64,000 bases of DNA from Kitasatospora sp. GP82 (GTDB lineage: Bacteria > Actinomycetota > Actinomycetes > Streptomycetales > Streptomycetaceae): the NCBI RefSeq assembly GCF_029892105.1, contig NZ_JARZAJ010000004.1, positions 124,001 to 188,000 of the forward strand, in the 5' to 3' direction. The translations under genes and the position numbers were made by a program. Positions 8,903 through 20,016 of this stretch are shown here, piece after piece; positions within the stretch are counted from its first letter, which is position 1, and each line of letters starts with the position of its first letter. The notes beneath the pieces were generated by a model. The model had not been told where the DNA came from. It did not search any database and saw only the letters and a program-made list of their open reading frames with translations.

Positions 8903-8908
8903 TACTAT
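8903..8908 (+). promoter_or_regulatory. Possible -10 element upstream of the GT2-glycerophosphotransferase gene
   Basis: TACTAT, preceded directly by TG, lies 93 bases upstream of the ATG at 9001 in an otherwise GC-rich gap. No clear -35 sequence accompanies it, so this is only a candidate. Confidence 0.25.
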
Positions 8909-9000
8909 CCGCCCGTGTTGCCAGCCCCGGACCTCCCCGGTTGGCCGACGCCGCTCTGGCCCTGGCCGCCAAGATCCCCGATGAAAGGCCCGCGCAGCCG

Positions 9001-12000
9001 ATGCCTCCCCGCCTCTCCGTCGTCGTCCCGATCTACAACGTCGAGCGCTATCTGGAGGAGTGCCTGGACTCGATCGCGGCGCAGACCTTCCCCGACTTCG
9101 AGTGCGTCATGGTGGACGACGGGTCCAAGGACGGCAGTGCGGCCATCGCCGAGGCGTACGCGGCCAAGGACCCCCGGTTCCGGCTGGTGCGGCAGGAGAA
9201 CAAGGGCCTCGGTGCCGCCCGCAACACCGGCTACCGGCACCTCGGCAAGGGCACCGAGTTCCTCGCCTTCGTGGACAGTGACGACACCCTGCCGCCCAGC
9301 GCGTACGAGCTGATGATCGGCACCCTGGACGAGACGGGATCCGACTTCGCCACCGGCAATGTGCTGCGCTTCCGCGCCGTCGGGTACTACCCGTCGGGCG
9401 GGCACCGCAAGCCGTTCAAGGAGACCAGGCTGCGGACCCATGTCACCGAGATCCCCTCGCTGGTGACCGACCGGACCGCGTGGAACAAGGTGTACCGCCG
9501 CTCGTTCTTCGACGCCGCCGGCGTGCTCTACCCCGAGGGGATCCTCTACGAGGACGCGCCGGTCAGCGTGCCGCACCACTTCCTGGCCGGCAGCGTCGAC
9601 GTGCTCTGCGAGCCGATCTACCACTGGCGCGAGCGCGAGGTCGGCGAGATGTCGATCACCCAGATGCGGACCAACCCCAAGGGGCTGATCGACCGGGTCA
9701 GGTCGATGGAGCTGGTCCGCGCCTGGCTGCTGGAGCAGCGCGACGCCAAGTACCGCCGCTATCTGCGCTCCTACGACGAGAACAACCTGGTCGAGGAGAT
9801 CCCGATGTTCTTCTGGTCGGTGCTGGAGGGCGACCAGGACTACCGGGACGCCTACCGGGAGCACGTCGGCCGACTGCTGCGCGCGATCGGCCCCGAGCAG
9901 GTCCGCAGGCTGCGGGCGCCGCTGCGGCTCAAGTACCACCTGACCCTGCAGGGGCGGATGGACGAGTTCGTCGAACAGATGCGCTTCGAGAAGGACAGCA
10001 ACGGCGCAGCCCCCGCCCGCGGCCTGCTCCGCCCGTACGCCGACTACCCCTTCCTGCGCGGCGGCCGCAGAAGCGTGCCCGCCGAGGTGCTGCGCCTGGA
10101 CAACGCGCTGGTGATGCGCAGCCGGCTGTACGAATCGGCCTGGGAGAACGGGAAGCTGCGGATCGGCGGGCACGCCTTCCCCGAGCACCTGGGCGCCGAG
10201 CACCGGCACGACATGGTCAAGGTGCTGGTGCTGCGCGAGGCCAAGGGCCACCGGGTGCTCGCCGTACAGACCAGGACGGTGTACAGCCCGGAGGCCACCG
10301 CCTCCTCCCCGCACGATCTCTACAACTGCGACTGGGCCGGGTTCACCGCCGTGATCGACCCCAAGCGGCTCAAGCACCGGGGCCGTTGGCGGGACGGCTC
10401 CTGGCGGGTGCTGATCGCGGGCGTCGGCAAGGGCGGTGTCTACAAGGGCCGGATCTCCGGCGGCTGGAGCGACACCGCCGAGTACCCGCCGGTGCACTGG
10501 GTCGAGGACGACGTGCGGATCGTGCCCTGGCTCAAGGACAACCACGTCTACCTGCGGGTCGAGCAGGTCCGCGCCCGTGCGGTGCAGGTGGCTTCGGCCT
10601 CGGGCGAGGTTCGGATCACCGGGACGGTGCGGTCCGGGGCCGATCTGGCCGGGGCGAGGCTGCGGCTCAAGCACGTCGAGTCCGAGCGCGAGCTGCTCTT
10701 CCCGCTGGAGCTCGGCACTCCCGCCGGACGGCACATCCCGTTCACGGCCGGCTTCGCGATCCGGGAGCTGACCGCCGTCCGGGCCGCCTGGGACGCGCTG
10801 GACCCGGCCGCCGCCGACCGGCTGCGCGACCGCTGGGACACCGAGCTGCTGCTGCTCGACGGCTCCGCCGTGCCCGTGGTGATAGACGATCGCCGGGCCC
10901 CCGCCCAGCTGGACGTACCGATCGAGGACGGGCGGCGGGCGCTCTACTCCAAGCCCTCCCCCAGCGGGTATCTCCAGTTCACCGACCAGGTCCTGCAGCC
11001 GGTGGTCGAGGAGGTGGCGGCCGCCAGGGGCGGCGACGGCTTCCTGCTCAGCGGCAGCTTCCCGCTCCCCGGCACGCACCGGTACGAGCTGGTGATCCGG
11101 CACAACTGGCGCGAGGAGGAGCACAGTTACCCCGTCGAGATCACCGAGGGCCGGTTCCGGGCCGCGCTGCCCGCCGTGCCCACGGCCTCCTTCGCCGGGC
11201 AGGTACCGCTGCGCCGGGGCACCTGGGAGGTCTTCTTCCGGCCCGTCGGTGCACCCGTCGACAGCCCGTGGCCGCAGGTGCTGCTGGCACCCTCCTGCCA
11301 CGGCTCGCTGCCGCTCGAGGTCGAGGCCAGGGGCAAGCGGATCGCCCTGGAGCGCCGCCGCTACGACTGCCTCTCCCTGGAGTCGCACTCCGACCTGCGT
11401 CCGCAGGAGCGCAGCGGCTACCGTCAGCGGCAGCTGCGGGGCGAGTTCCCCGCGCTGCAACAGCGTCCGCTGACCGACACCGTGCTCTACAACGCCGCCT
11501 TCGGCACCCGGTACGACGGCTCACCACGGGCCGTGCACGAGGAACTGGTCCGCCGGGGCGCACCGCTGCGCCACCTGTGGACCTCCGACGACCGGCAGTC
11601 GGACCTGCCGCAGACCGCCGGAGCCGTCCGGCAGTGGTCCACCGAGTGGTTCGAGGCGCTGGCCACCGCCCGGTACGTGGTGACCAGCACCCACCTGCCC
11701 GACTTCTTCGAACGCCGCCCCGGCCAGGTCGTCCTGCAGACCTGGCACGGCACTCCGCTGAAGCGGATCGGGCACGACTTCGAGAAGGTCTGGTTCACCG
11801 ACGCCCAGTACCTCAAGCACCTGGACCGCGAGGTGGGCCAGTGGAGCCTGCTGGTCTCCGGCAACCGCTGGTCGACTCCGGTGCTGCGCCGGGCCTTCCG
11901 CTACCAGGGCGAGATCCTGGAGAGCGGCTACCCGCGCAACGACCTGCTCCTCGCCACCGACCGGGAGAAGACCGCCGAACAGGTCCGCGAGCGGCTCGGC

Positions 12001-12561
12001 CTGCCCGAGGGCAGGAAGGTGGTGCTGTACGCCCCGACCTTCCGCGAGGACCGGCGCCGACCGCAGGACGGCTACCAGCTGGACCTGCGGATCGACCTGG
12101 CCGCCGCGCAGGCGGCACTGGGCGGGGACCAGGTCCTGCTGGTGCGCAGCCATGAGGTGATGTGCGGCCAGATCCCGGGCGCCGGCAACGGCTACGTCTG
12201 GGACGTCGGCACCTACCCCGACATGTCCGAGCTGCTCCTGATCACGGATGTGCTGGTCACCGACTACTCCTCGGTGGTGTTCGACTTCGCCGGCACCGGC
12301 CGCCCGATCCTCTTCTTCACCCACGACCTCGCCCACTACCGGGACAATCTGCGCGGCTTCAGTCTCGACTTCGAGGCCGAGGCCCCCGGGCCGCTGCTCG
12401 CCACCTCGGCCGAACTGGTCTCGGCACTCGGCCGGGTGGACGAGGTGGCCGCCGAGCACGCGGACCGGTACGCGGCGTTCCGGGAGCGGTACTGCGACCT
12501 GGACGACGGGCAGGCGTCGGCCCGGGTGGTGGATGCGCTGCTGCGCAGGGGCAGTAGCTGA
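9001..12561 (+). CDS. GT2 / CDP-glycerol:polymer glycerophosphotransferase fusion (teichoic acid polymerase-like)
   Basis: A protein of 1186 residues from ATG 9001; a TTG at 8941 would add 20 residues before the conserved RLSVVVPIYN strand and is less likely. Residues 1-240 form a GT2 domain (VDDGS at 38-42, DSDD at 92-95). A long middle region of beta-type repeats follows, including DWAGFTAVIDP and WRDGSWRV, which has a counterpart in the next gene. The last 380 residues are a Glyphos_transf domain: QTWHGTPLKRIGHDF near residue 914, GYPRNDLL, KVVLYAPTFRED, and DVLVTDYSSVVFDFA. The domain order matches enzymes that add glycerol phosphate from CDP-glycerol to a wall polymer. Cytoplasmic, membrane-associated action is expected. 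Its 3' end is almost identical to that of the next gene. Confidence 0.85.
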   Translation: MPPRLSVVVPIYNVERYLEECLDSIAAQTFPDFECVMVDDGSKDGSAAIAEAYAAKDPRFRLVRQENKGLGAARNTGYRHLGKGTEFLAFVDSDDTLPPSAYELMIGTLDETGSDFATGNVLRFRAVGYYPSGGHRKPFKETRLRTHVTEIPSLVTDRTAWNKVYRRSFFDAAGVLYPEGILYEDAPVSVPHHFLAGSVDVLCEPIYHWREREVGEMSITQMRTNPKGLIDRVRSMELVRAWLLEQRDAKYRRYLRSYDENNLVEEIPMFFWSVLEGDQDYRDAYREHVGRLLRAIGPEQVRRLRAPLRLKYHLTLQGRMDEFVEQMRFEKDSNGAAPARGLLRPYADYPFLRGGRRSVPAEVLRLDNALVMRSRLYESAWENGKLRIGGHAFPEHLGAEHRHDMVKVLVLREAKGHRVLAVQTRTVYSPEATASSPHDLYNCDWAGFTAVIDPKRLKHRGRWRDGSWRVLIAGVGKGGVYKGRISGGWSDTAEYPPVHWVEDDVRIVPWLKDNHVYLRVEQVRARAVQVASASGEVRITGTVRSGADLAGARLRLKHVESERELLFPLELGTPAGRHIPFTAGFAIRELTAVRAAWDALDPAAADRLRDRWDTELLLLDGSAVPVVIDDRRAPAQLDVPIEDGRRALYSKPSPSGYLQFTDQVLQPVVEEVAAARGGDGFLLSGSFPLPGTHRYELVIRHNWREEEHSYPVEITEGRFRAALPAVPTASFAGQVPLRRGTWEVFFRPVGAPVDSPWPQVLLAPSCHGSLPLEVEARGKRIALERRRYDCLSLESHSDLRPQERSGYRQRQLRGEFPALQQRPLTDTVLYNAAFGTRYDGSPRAVHEELVRRGAPLRHLWTSDDRQSDLPQTAGAVRQWSTEWFEALATARYVVTSTHLPDFFERRPGQVVLQTWHGTPLKRIGHDFEKVWFTDAQYLKHLDREVGQWSLLVSGNRWSTPVLRRAFRYQGEILESGYPRNDLLLATDREKTAEQVRERLGLPEGRKVVLYAPTFREDRRRPQDGYQLDLRIDLAAAQAALGGDQVLLVRSHEVMCGQIPGAGNGYVWDVGTYPDMSELLLITDVLVTDYSSVVFDFAGTGRPILFFTHDLAHYRDNLRGFSLDFEAEAPGPLLATSAELVSALGRVDEVAAEHADRYAAFRERYCDLDDGQASARVVDALLRRGSS
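12298..12480 (+). repeat. 183-bp tract nearly identical to 14954-15136
   Basis: This stretch within the Glyphos_transf domain matches 14954-15136 at 174 of 183 positions by direct comparison, including most third codon positions, while the flanking parts of the two genes have diverged far more. The pattern suggests recent gene conversion. Confidence 0.85.
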
Positions 12562-12567
12562 CCACTG

Positions 12568-12598
12568 GACGGCCCGCTGTTTTTAATAGCGGGCCGTC
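12568..12598 (+). terminator. Intrinsic terminator after the 9001 gene
   Basis: A perfect 11-bp stem (GACGGCCCGCT / AGCGGGCCGTC) with a nine-base loop of mostly T and A starts seven bases after the TGA and is followed by an AT-rich tail (ATATTTTCACTTTCATTT), unusual for this GC-rich sequence. Confidence 0.8.
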
Positions 12599-12621
12599 AT
12601 ATTTTCACTTTCATTTGAAAA

Positions 12622-12651
12622 TTGACCCGCCGGATGAATGTGGTGTGGAAT
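12622..12651 (+). promoter_or_regulatory. Possible promoter for the second glycerophosphotransferase gene
   Basis: TTGACC at 12622-12627 and TGGAAT at 12646-12651 are 18 bases apart, inside an AT-rich island just after the terminator and about 50 bases before the likely GTG start. The -10 match is only partial. Confidence 0.35.
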
Positions 12652-12700
12652 ACGGGGATATCAGCAGGGTCTCGATTCCCGCAGCGCGAAGGGCATTCCG

Positions 12701-15208
12701 GTGCCTCGACCTTCATCCGCCAGATCCCTCGGCTTCTCCATTTCCCTCCCCCGCGTTCCCCTCCCCCGCCGAACGATGCCGGCAGCGCCCGCCGTCCCGG
12801 CTCCCCGGATAGGGATCCGCACCGCCGCCTGGGTCGACGGACTGCTCGAACTCGTCGGCCACGCCCACGCCCCCGGACGCAGCGCCGACCGCCTGGGCAC
12901 CGCCCGCACCCTGATCACCCTCCACCGGCCCGACCAGCGCCGCCTCACCGTGCTGCGCACCACCCCCCGCTATCTCCCCGAGATCACCGACGACCTCGCC
13001 GAGCCCGGACTCAACCTGGACTGGGCCGGGTTCACCGTCCGGATCGACCCCGCGCTGCTGCGGCGCGGCGGCCGCTGGGAGGACGGCGTGTGGCGGATCG
13101 GCGGCCTGCTGCTGGCCGGGCTGCGGCTCCAGCCGGGCGGCTTCGCCGCCCACTGGTGCGGCTCCGGCGAGTACCCGCCCGCGGCCTGGGTCGCCGAGGG
13201 CGTCCAGGCCATCCCGTACTTCCAGGACGACCAGCTGCATCTGCGGGTCGAGACCGCACGGGCCAGGGTCAGCGCCACCCGCGCGGTCGGTGACGGCGTC
13301 GAACTGGCCTGCCTGAGCAGCCGGGGGCCCGAGGGGGCCACCGTCCGCCTGGCACACCGCCAGTCCGGGGCCGTCATCGCACTGCCCGCCCTGCCGGGCC
13401 CGGCCCTCCCCGGTGGCGGCCGCACCCTCACCGTCCGCATCCCGCTCGGCGCCTTCGAGCAGAGCGGCCGGCCGACGCCCGGCCAGGACGACACCACCCA
13501 CTGGGATCCGGTCCTCCACTACGCCGACGGCCGGTCGGAACCACTCGTCCTCGACCACCGCTCCGGCGACTGCGCCACCCAGTTCGCGCTGCCCGCCGAA
13601 GGCCGGACGCTCCGGCTGAAGCACCTCGCCGACAGCCATCTGCAACTGTGCGAGCAGCCCAGCGTCCCGGTGGTGGACACCCTGGCCCCGGCCGCCGACG
13701 GCTTCCTGCTCACCGGCCACTTCCCGCAGCGCGACGACACCTCGTACGAACTCGTGCTGCGCCACGGCGGCGGCTGCGGCGAACAGCTGCTCCCCGTCGA
13801 GCCGTTGACGGGCAACCGGTTCCGGGTACGGGTACCGGTCACCGCCCCCACCTCGTACGGCACCCGGCTGCCGTTGCGCAAAGGCGTCTGGGACGCGCTG
13901 ATCCGGCCCTCGGGCGACGCCGCGCACGAGCAGCGGGTCGTTCTCGGCCCCGACGTCCTGCGCGCCCTGCCGCTCCTGGCCGAGGCCCAGGGCAAACGCA
14001 TCCTGCTGCAACGGCGCTGGCACGACACCCTGATCCTGGACTCCACCCCCGTACTCCCCGCCGCCGAGCGCAGCGCCCACCGCCAGCTCCACCTGCGCAC
14101 CCGGCGCTACCCGGCCGCCCGGCAGCGCCCACTGCGCGACACCGTGCTGTACGACGTCTTCGGCGGCCGCGGCTACGCCGACTCACCCCGGGCGATCCAC
14201 GCCGAGCTGGCGCGGCGCGAACCCGGGCTGCGCCACCTCTGGGCGGTCGACGACGCCCAGGCGGCGCTGCCCGACGGCGTCGAGGCGGTGACGGTCTGGA
14301 GCCCCGAGTGGTACGAGGCACTGGCGACCAGCAGGTACCTGGTCGGCAACACCCACTTCCCCGAGTTCGTCGAACGCCGCGACGGGCAGCTCGTCGTCCA
14401 GACCTGGCACGGCACCCCGCTGAAGCGGATCGCCCACGATGTCGAGACCGGCTGGCTCGCCGACGACGGCTACCTGGACCGGCTGGCGCGCGAAGCCCCG
14501 CAGTGGAGCCTCCTGCTGTCGCCCAACTCCTTCAGCACCCCGATCATGCGCCGGGCCTTCCGCTACACCGGGGAGATCCTGGAGAGCGGCTACCCCCGCA
14601 ACGACCTGCTCGCCCGCCCCGACCCCCGGCTTGCCGCCACCGTCCGGCGCCGCCTGGGCATCCCCGAGGGCAGGCGGGTCGTCCTCTACGCACCCACCTG
14701 GCGCGAGGACGCCCGCCTGGGCGACGGCTACCGGCTCGACCTCCGACTCGATCCGGGCGCCGCCCGCCGCGCGCTGGGCGACGACCACGTGCTGCTGGTC
14801 CGCCCGCACTCACACGTCCTGCAACGCCTGCCGGTCAGCGGCGACGGCTTCCTGTACGACGTCGGCGACTACCCCGACACGGCCGAACTCCTGCTGATCG
14901 CCGACGTCCTGGTCACCGACTACTCCTCGGTGATGTTCGACTTCGCCAACACCGGCCGCCCGATCCTCTTCTTCACCCACGACCTCACCCACTACCGGGA
15001 CGACCTGCGCGGCTTCTACCTCGACTTCGAGGCCGAAGCCCCCGGGCCGCTGCTCGCCACCTCGGCCGAACTGGTCGCGGCACTCGGCCGGGTGGACGCG
15101 GTGGCCGCCGAGCACGCGGACCGGTACGCGGCGTTCCGCCGCCGGTTCTGCCACCTGGACGACGGCTCAGCCGCCGCCCGGGTCGTCGACCGGATGCTCG
15201 CTCTGTGA
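12701..15208 (+). CDS. CDP-glycerol:polymer glycerophosphotransferase family protein
   Basis: The start is set at GTG 12701, which has GAAGGG seven bases upstream; ATG 12776 is an alternative without a visible ribosome site. The 835-residue product lacks the N-terminal GT2 domain of its neighbour but shares the rest: the beta-rich middle part (LDWAGFTVRIDP, WEDGVWRIG, EYPPAAWV) and the C-terminal Glyphos_transf domain with VQTWHGTPLKRIAHD near residue 567, GYPRNDLL, VVLYAPTWRED, and DVLVTDYSSVMFDFANTGRP. It likely transfers glycerol phosphate from CDP-glycerol in wall or capsular polymer synthesis; the GT2-containing neighbour may add the sugar. It overlaps by 42 bases the 3' end of the converging Stealth remnant. 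Confidence 0.85.
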   Translation: MPRPSSARSLGFSISLPRVPLPRRTMPAAPAVPAPRIGIRTAAWVDGLLELVGHAHAPGRSADRLGTARTLITLHRPDQRRLTVLRTTPRYLPEITDDLAEPGLNLDWAGFTVRIDPALLRRGGRWEDGVWRIGGLLLAGLRLQPGGFAAHWCGSGEYPPAAWVAEGVQAIPYFQDDQLHLRVETARARVSATRAVGDGVELACLSSRGPEGATVRLAHRQSGAVIALPALPGPALPGGGRTLTVRIPLGAFEQSGRPTPGQDDTTHWDPVLHYADGRSEPLVLDHRSGDCATQFALPAEGRTLRLKHLADSHLQLCEQPSVPVVDTLAPAADGFLLTGHFPQRDDTSYELVLRHGGGCGEQLLPVEPLTGNRFRVRVPVTAPTSYGTRLPLRKGVWDALIRPSGDAAHEQRVVLGPDVLRALPLLAEAQGKRILLQRRWHDTLILDSTPVLPAAERSAHRQLHLRTRRYPAARQRPLRDTVLYDVFGGRGYADSPRAIHAELARREPGLRHLWAVDDAQAALPDGVEAVTVWSPEWYEALATSRYLVGNTHFPEFVERRDGQLVVQTWHGTPLKRIAHDVETGWLADDGYLDRLAREAPQWSLLLSPNSFSTPIMRRAFRYTGEILESGYPRNDLLARPDPRLAATVRRRLGIPEGRRVVLYAPTWREDARLGDGYRLDLRLDPGAARRALGDDHVLLVRPHSHVLQRLPVSGDGFLYDVGDYPDTAELLLIADVLVTDYSSVMFDFANTGRPILFFTHDLTHYRDDLRGFYLDFEAEAPGPLLATSAELVAALGRVDAVAAEHADRYAAFRRRFCHLDDGSAAARVVDRMLAL
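14954..15136 (+). repeat. Second copy of the 183-bp conversion tract
   Basis: Partner of 12298-12480; nine differences over 183 bases, clustered outside the catalytic TDYSS region that lies just upstream of the tract. Confidence 0.85.
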
Positions 15209-15840
15209 CACCTGGAGGCCGGACTCCCGCCCCGCGCCCGGCAGTTCGAACGGGCCCGGGACCGGGAAGTACGCCTGTAGGAAGCCGACCACCCTGCGGT
15301 CCTGCTCCTCGGGCGGGATCCCGTCCAGACGGCCGTCGTTGAGGCAGAAGGTGTCCGAGGAACGGTCGGCGAGCAGCCGCTCCAGCAGCTCCAGACCCGC
15401 GTACCTGTCCACGTCCACATAGGTGTGGCCGATCTCGCTCCAGGTCGCCCGAGCGGTGGGATAACCGAAGTGCGCGGCCAGGGTGGTCGGGGCGACATCC
15501 GTCCGGGAGCGGAAGACGGAGGCGGAGGTCGCGGCCAGCTCGGCCGGGAAGCGGTGCGCCGACACCTCCAGGTGGCGGACTCGTCCTCGGCCGCGAGCTC
15601 TTCGTTCCTCAGCTGCTCGTACGCGGAGACCGCCTCGACCAGCATCCCGGCCGGTACCGTCTCGAAGGTCTCGTCGTGGCCCAACAGATCGGCGTAGCAG
15701 TGCTGTTCGGCGAACGCCCCGGCGAGAGCTGCGAGCACCGTCGGCCGCAGGCCGGGTGCGACGGCGATCCGGCAGCCCACCAGCGGGTGCGGCATCACGA
15801 CGTACCGCACCCCGGCCGCCCGCAGCAGCGGGCAAGTTGC
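15167..15840 (-). pseudogene. Frameshifted, 5'-truncated Stealth-type sugar-phosphate transferase remnant
   Basis: Coding-like sequence runs in one frame from about 15,837 to 15,576 (VRYVVMPHPLVGCRIAV, AVSAYEQLRNEELAAEDE) and then continues one frame over from 15,574 (HLEVSAHRFPAELAATS, FRSRTDVAPTTLAAHFGY). One lost base near 15,575 would join them. The second part matches the Stealth CR3 pattern (HRFPAE...FRS.TD) and the CR4 mark DTFCLND, as in capsular polysaccharide phosphotransferases. The first part was not recognised. No conserved N-terminal Stealth regions are present: the sequence is cut at a GC-rich palindrome at 15,847-15,871. It is therefore dead, although it lies tail to tail with the glycerophosphotransferase, a fitting neighbourhood. 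A sequencing error cannot be excluded for the frameshift but would not explain the missing 5' half. Confidence 0.7.
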
Positions 15841-15846
15841 ACCACC

Positions 15847-15871
15847 CCTAGGGGCGCGGGGCGCCCCTAGG
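15847..15871. repeat. Palindromic GGGGCGCGGGG-type intergenic element
   Basis: A perfect 11-bp stem (CCTAGGGGCGC / GCGCCCCTAGG) with a GGG loop. It contains the same GGGGCGCGGGG core as the elements near 6,740 and 29,510, and lies exactly where the Stealth remnant loses similarity. It could also act as a terminator for the RNA ligase gene. Confidence 0.65.
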
Positions 15872-15908
15872 AGTTGCCCCTTGCCCCTTTGCATCGGCCC
15901 CCGGGGGC

Positions 15909-16466
15909 TCAGCCTCGGCCGAAGGTGTAGCCGCGCCAGGGGCGCCAGACCTCGTCGGCGTCGAAGCGCGAGAGGCAGAAGCCCGGTACGGCGAAGGCCG
16001 CGTGGAAGGCACGGGCCTTCTCGTAGGCCCGGTCGAGGATCTCGTCGGCGAGGCCGTGGGCGACCGTGACATGCGGGTGGTAGGGGAAGGCGAGTTCCCT
16101 GGCGAGCGGCCCCGAGCGGATGGCGGCCTCCAGGACACGGCACTCCTGGGAGCCCTCCTCGACCCGGATGAAGACCACCGGGGAGACGGGCCGGAAGGTG
16201 CCACTGCCCTGAAGCAGCATCCGGAAGGCGGAGTGCTCGATGGCGACCGCGGTCAGGTGCTTCTCGATCTCGGGCAGCCCGGAGGCCCGGACCTCGGTCG
16301 GCGGCAGCAGGGTGACGTGGGTCGGTATCGAGCGGGCCAGCGGGTCGCCGTGCCCGTCGCGGGCGTCCTGGACGGCACTGCCGTACGGTTCCGGGACGGT
16401 TATGGACACACCGATGGTGACGACCTCGGTCAGGTCGCCACCACCGGGCAGCTCGATCGACGGCAT
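15909..16466 (-). CDS. 2'-5' RNA ligase / LigT-like cyclic phosphodiesterase family protein
   Basis: A protein of 185 residues starting at ATG 16466, 13 bases after the trpS stop. The two HxTx motifs that define the 2H phosphoesterase superfamily are both present: THVTLL near residue 50 and HPHVTVAH near residue 140. Members hydrolyse or ligate 2',5' or cyclic phosphodiesters in RNA or nucleotide metabolism; the true substrate in bacteria is often unknown. Length is normal for the family. The tight spacing indicates translation as the last gene of a CNNM-trpS-ligT unit. Confidence 0.8.
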   Translation of the reverse strand: MPSIELPGGGDLTEVVTIGVSITVPEPYGSAVQDARDGHGDPLARSIPTHVTLLPPTEVRASGLPEIEKHLTAVAIEHSAFRMLLQGSGTFRPVSPVVFIRVEEGSQECRVLEAAIRSGPLARELAFPYHPHVTVAHGLADEILDRAYEKARAFHAAFAVPGFCLSRFDADEVWRPWRGYTFGRG

Positions 16467-16479
16467 CGGCGGCTGGGAC

Positions 16480-17547
<1,068 letters not shown>

Positions 17548-18861
17548 TCAGGAAACGTCTTGGCTCGGAGGTTCGGACAGTGTGACAGCACTCACCTTGA
17601 TGCGTTCGATCCGGCGGCCGTCGAGCTTGGCCACGGTGAGCCGTACGCCGTGCTCGGTGACGGTCTGGTCACCCGCTCTCGGCAGCCGTCCGAGTGCGCT
17701 CACCAGGTATCCGGCGACGGTCTCGTACGGGCCCTCGGGGAGGGTGACGCCGGTCTCCTCGGCGAAGTCGGCGAGGTTGAGCAGCCCGTCCAGCTCCATG
17801 CCGCCGCCGGCCAGCCGGCGGGTGGCGGTGGTGTCCTGGGCGTCGTACTCGTCGCGGATCTCGCCGATCACCTCCTCGACCAGGTCCTCCAGGGTGACGA
17901 TCCCGGCCGTGCCGCCGTACTCGTCCACCACGATGGCCAGGTGGTGGCCCTCGCGGCGCATCTCGCTCATCGCCTCCAGCACCCGTTTGGTGGCGGGCAG
18001 CAGCTTGACCGGCCGGGCGAGGTCGCGGATCCGTACCGCCTGCCCGCCGCGCGGCCCGTACAGGTCGCGGACGTGGACGAAGCCGACCACGGCGTCGTAG
18101 GAGCCCTCGACCACCGGGTAGCGGGAGTGCGGGGAGGAGCTGGTCTCCTCACGGACCTCGGTGAGCACCCGGTCGGCGTCCAGGAAGGTGACCTCGGTGC
18201 GCGGCACCATCACCTCGCGCAGCTGGCGCTCCCCGGCCGCGAAGACGTCGGCGATCAGGGCGCGTTCGTCGCTGCCGAGTTCGGTGTTGGCCGCGACCAG
18301 GCCGCGCAGCTCCTCCGAACTCATGCTGCCTCGCCCGGCCTTGGGGTCACCGCCGAGCAGCCGCACCATCACGTTGGTGGAGACCCCGAGCAGCCAGATC
18401 ACCGGGCGCAGGACGACGGACATCACATCGACCACGGGCGCGGCCAGCACCGCGATGGAGTCGGCGCGCTGAAGGCCGATCCGCTTGGGGGTCAACTCGC
18501 CCAGCACCAGCGAGGCGTAGCTGATCACCAGGGTGAGCCCGACCAGGGCGACGGCGTCCGCGACACCGGTGGTGAGACCGAGGCCGACGAAGAACGGGGT
18601 GGCCTTCCCGGCCAGGGTGTCGGCGCCGAAGGCGGCGGAGAGGAAGCCCATGCAGGTCACGCCGACCTGGACGGCGGCCAGGAAGCGGTTGGGGTCGGCG
18701 GCGAGGTGCGCGGCGCGGGCGGCGCCTCGGGTGCCGCGGGCCTCCAACTCCCGGATCTGGCCCTCGCGCAGCGAGATCAGTGAGATCTCGGCGACGTTGA
18801 ACAGGCCGCCCAGCATGATGAAGACCAGGACGAGGGCGGCGTCCTGCAGGGTTTCACTCAC
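17548..18861 (-). CDS. CNNM/CorC-HlyC family transporter with CBS domains
   Basis: A protein of 437 residues from GTG 18861. Order: DUF21 (CNNM) membrane domain in the first 195 residues (NVAEISLISLREGQIRELEARG, LGELTPKRIGLQRAD), then a tandem CBS pair (REVMVPRTEVTFLDAD, HHLAIVVDEYGGTAGIVTLEDLVEEVIGEI) and a C-terminal CorC_HlyC domain (LPEGPYETVAGYLVSALGRLP). Such proteins are linked to magnesium or cobalt export and membrane homeostasis; older names call them hemolysins. First gene of the unit leading to trpS. Confidence 0.9.
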   Translation of the reverse strand: MSETLQDAALVLVFIMLGGLFNVAEISLISLREGQIRELEARGTRGAARAAHLAADPNRFLAAVQVGVTCMGFLSAAFGADTLAGKATPFFVGLGLTTGVADAVALVGLTLVISYASLVLGELTPKRIGLQRADSIAVLAAPVVDVMSVVLRPVIWLLGVSTNVMVRLLGGDPKAGRGSMSSEELRGLVAANTELGSDERALIADVFAAGERQLREVMVPRTEVTFLDADRVLTEVREETSSSPHSRYPVVEGSYDAVVGFVHVRDLYGPRGGQAVRIRDLARPVKLLPATKRVLEAMSEMRREGHHLAIVVDEYGGTAGIVTLEDLVEEVIGEIRDEYDAQDTTATRRLAGGGMELDGLLNLADFAEETGVTLPEGPYETVAGYLVSALGRLPRAGDQTVTEHGVRLTVAKLDGRRIERIKVSAVTLSEPPSQDVS

Positions 18862-18874
18862 GGTGGGCCAGTGT

Positions 18875-18917
18875 AAGGCTGCGGCCGGGCCCCTTTCGGA
18901 TGCCCGGCCGCAGCCTT
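18875..18917 (-). terminator. Terminator of mdh
   Basis: A perfect 16-bp stem (AAGGCTGCGGCCGGGC / GCCCGGCCGCAGCCTT) around an 11-base loop sits 17 bases beyond the mdh stop and before the CNNM start. Confidence 0.85.
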
Positions 18918-18933
18918 CGGTTCAGCGTTCGGC

Positions 18934-20016
<1,083 letters not shown>

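Noticed and set aside
8905..11460. 851-codon frame opposite the GT2-glycerophosphotransferase gene
   Set aside because: Antisense shadow typical of high-GC codon bias; Val/Gly/Pro/His-rich without motifs.
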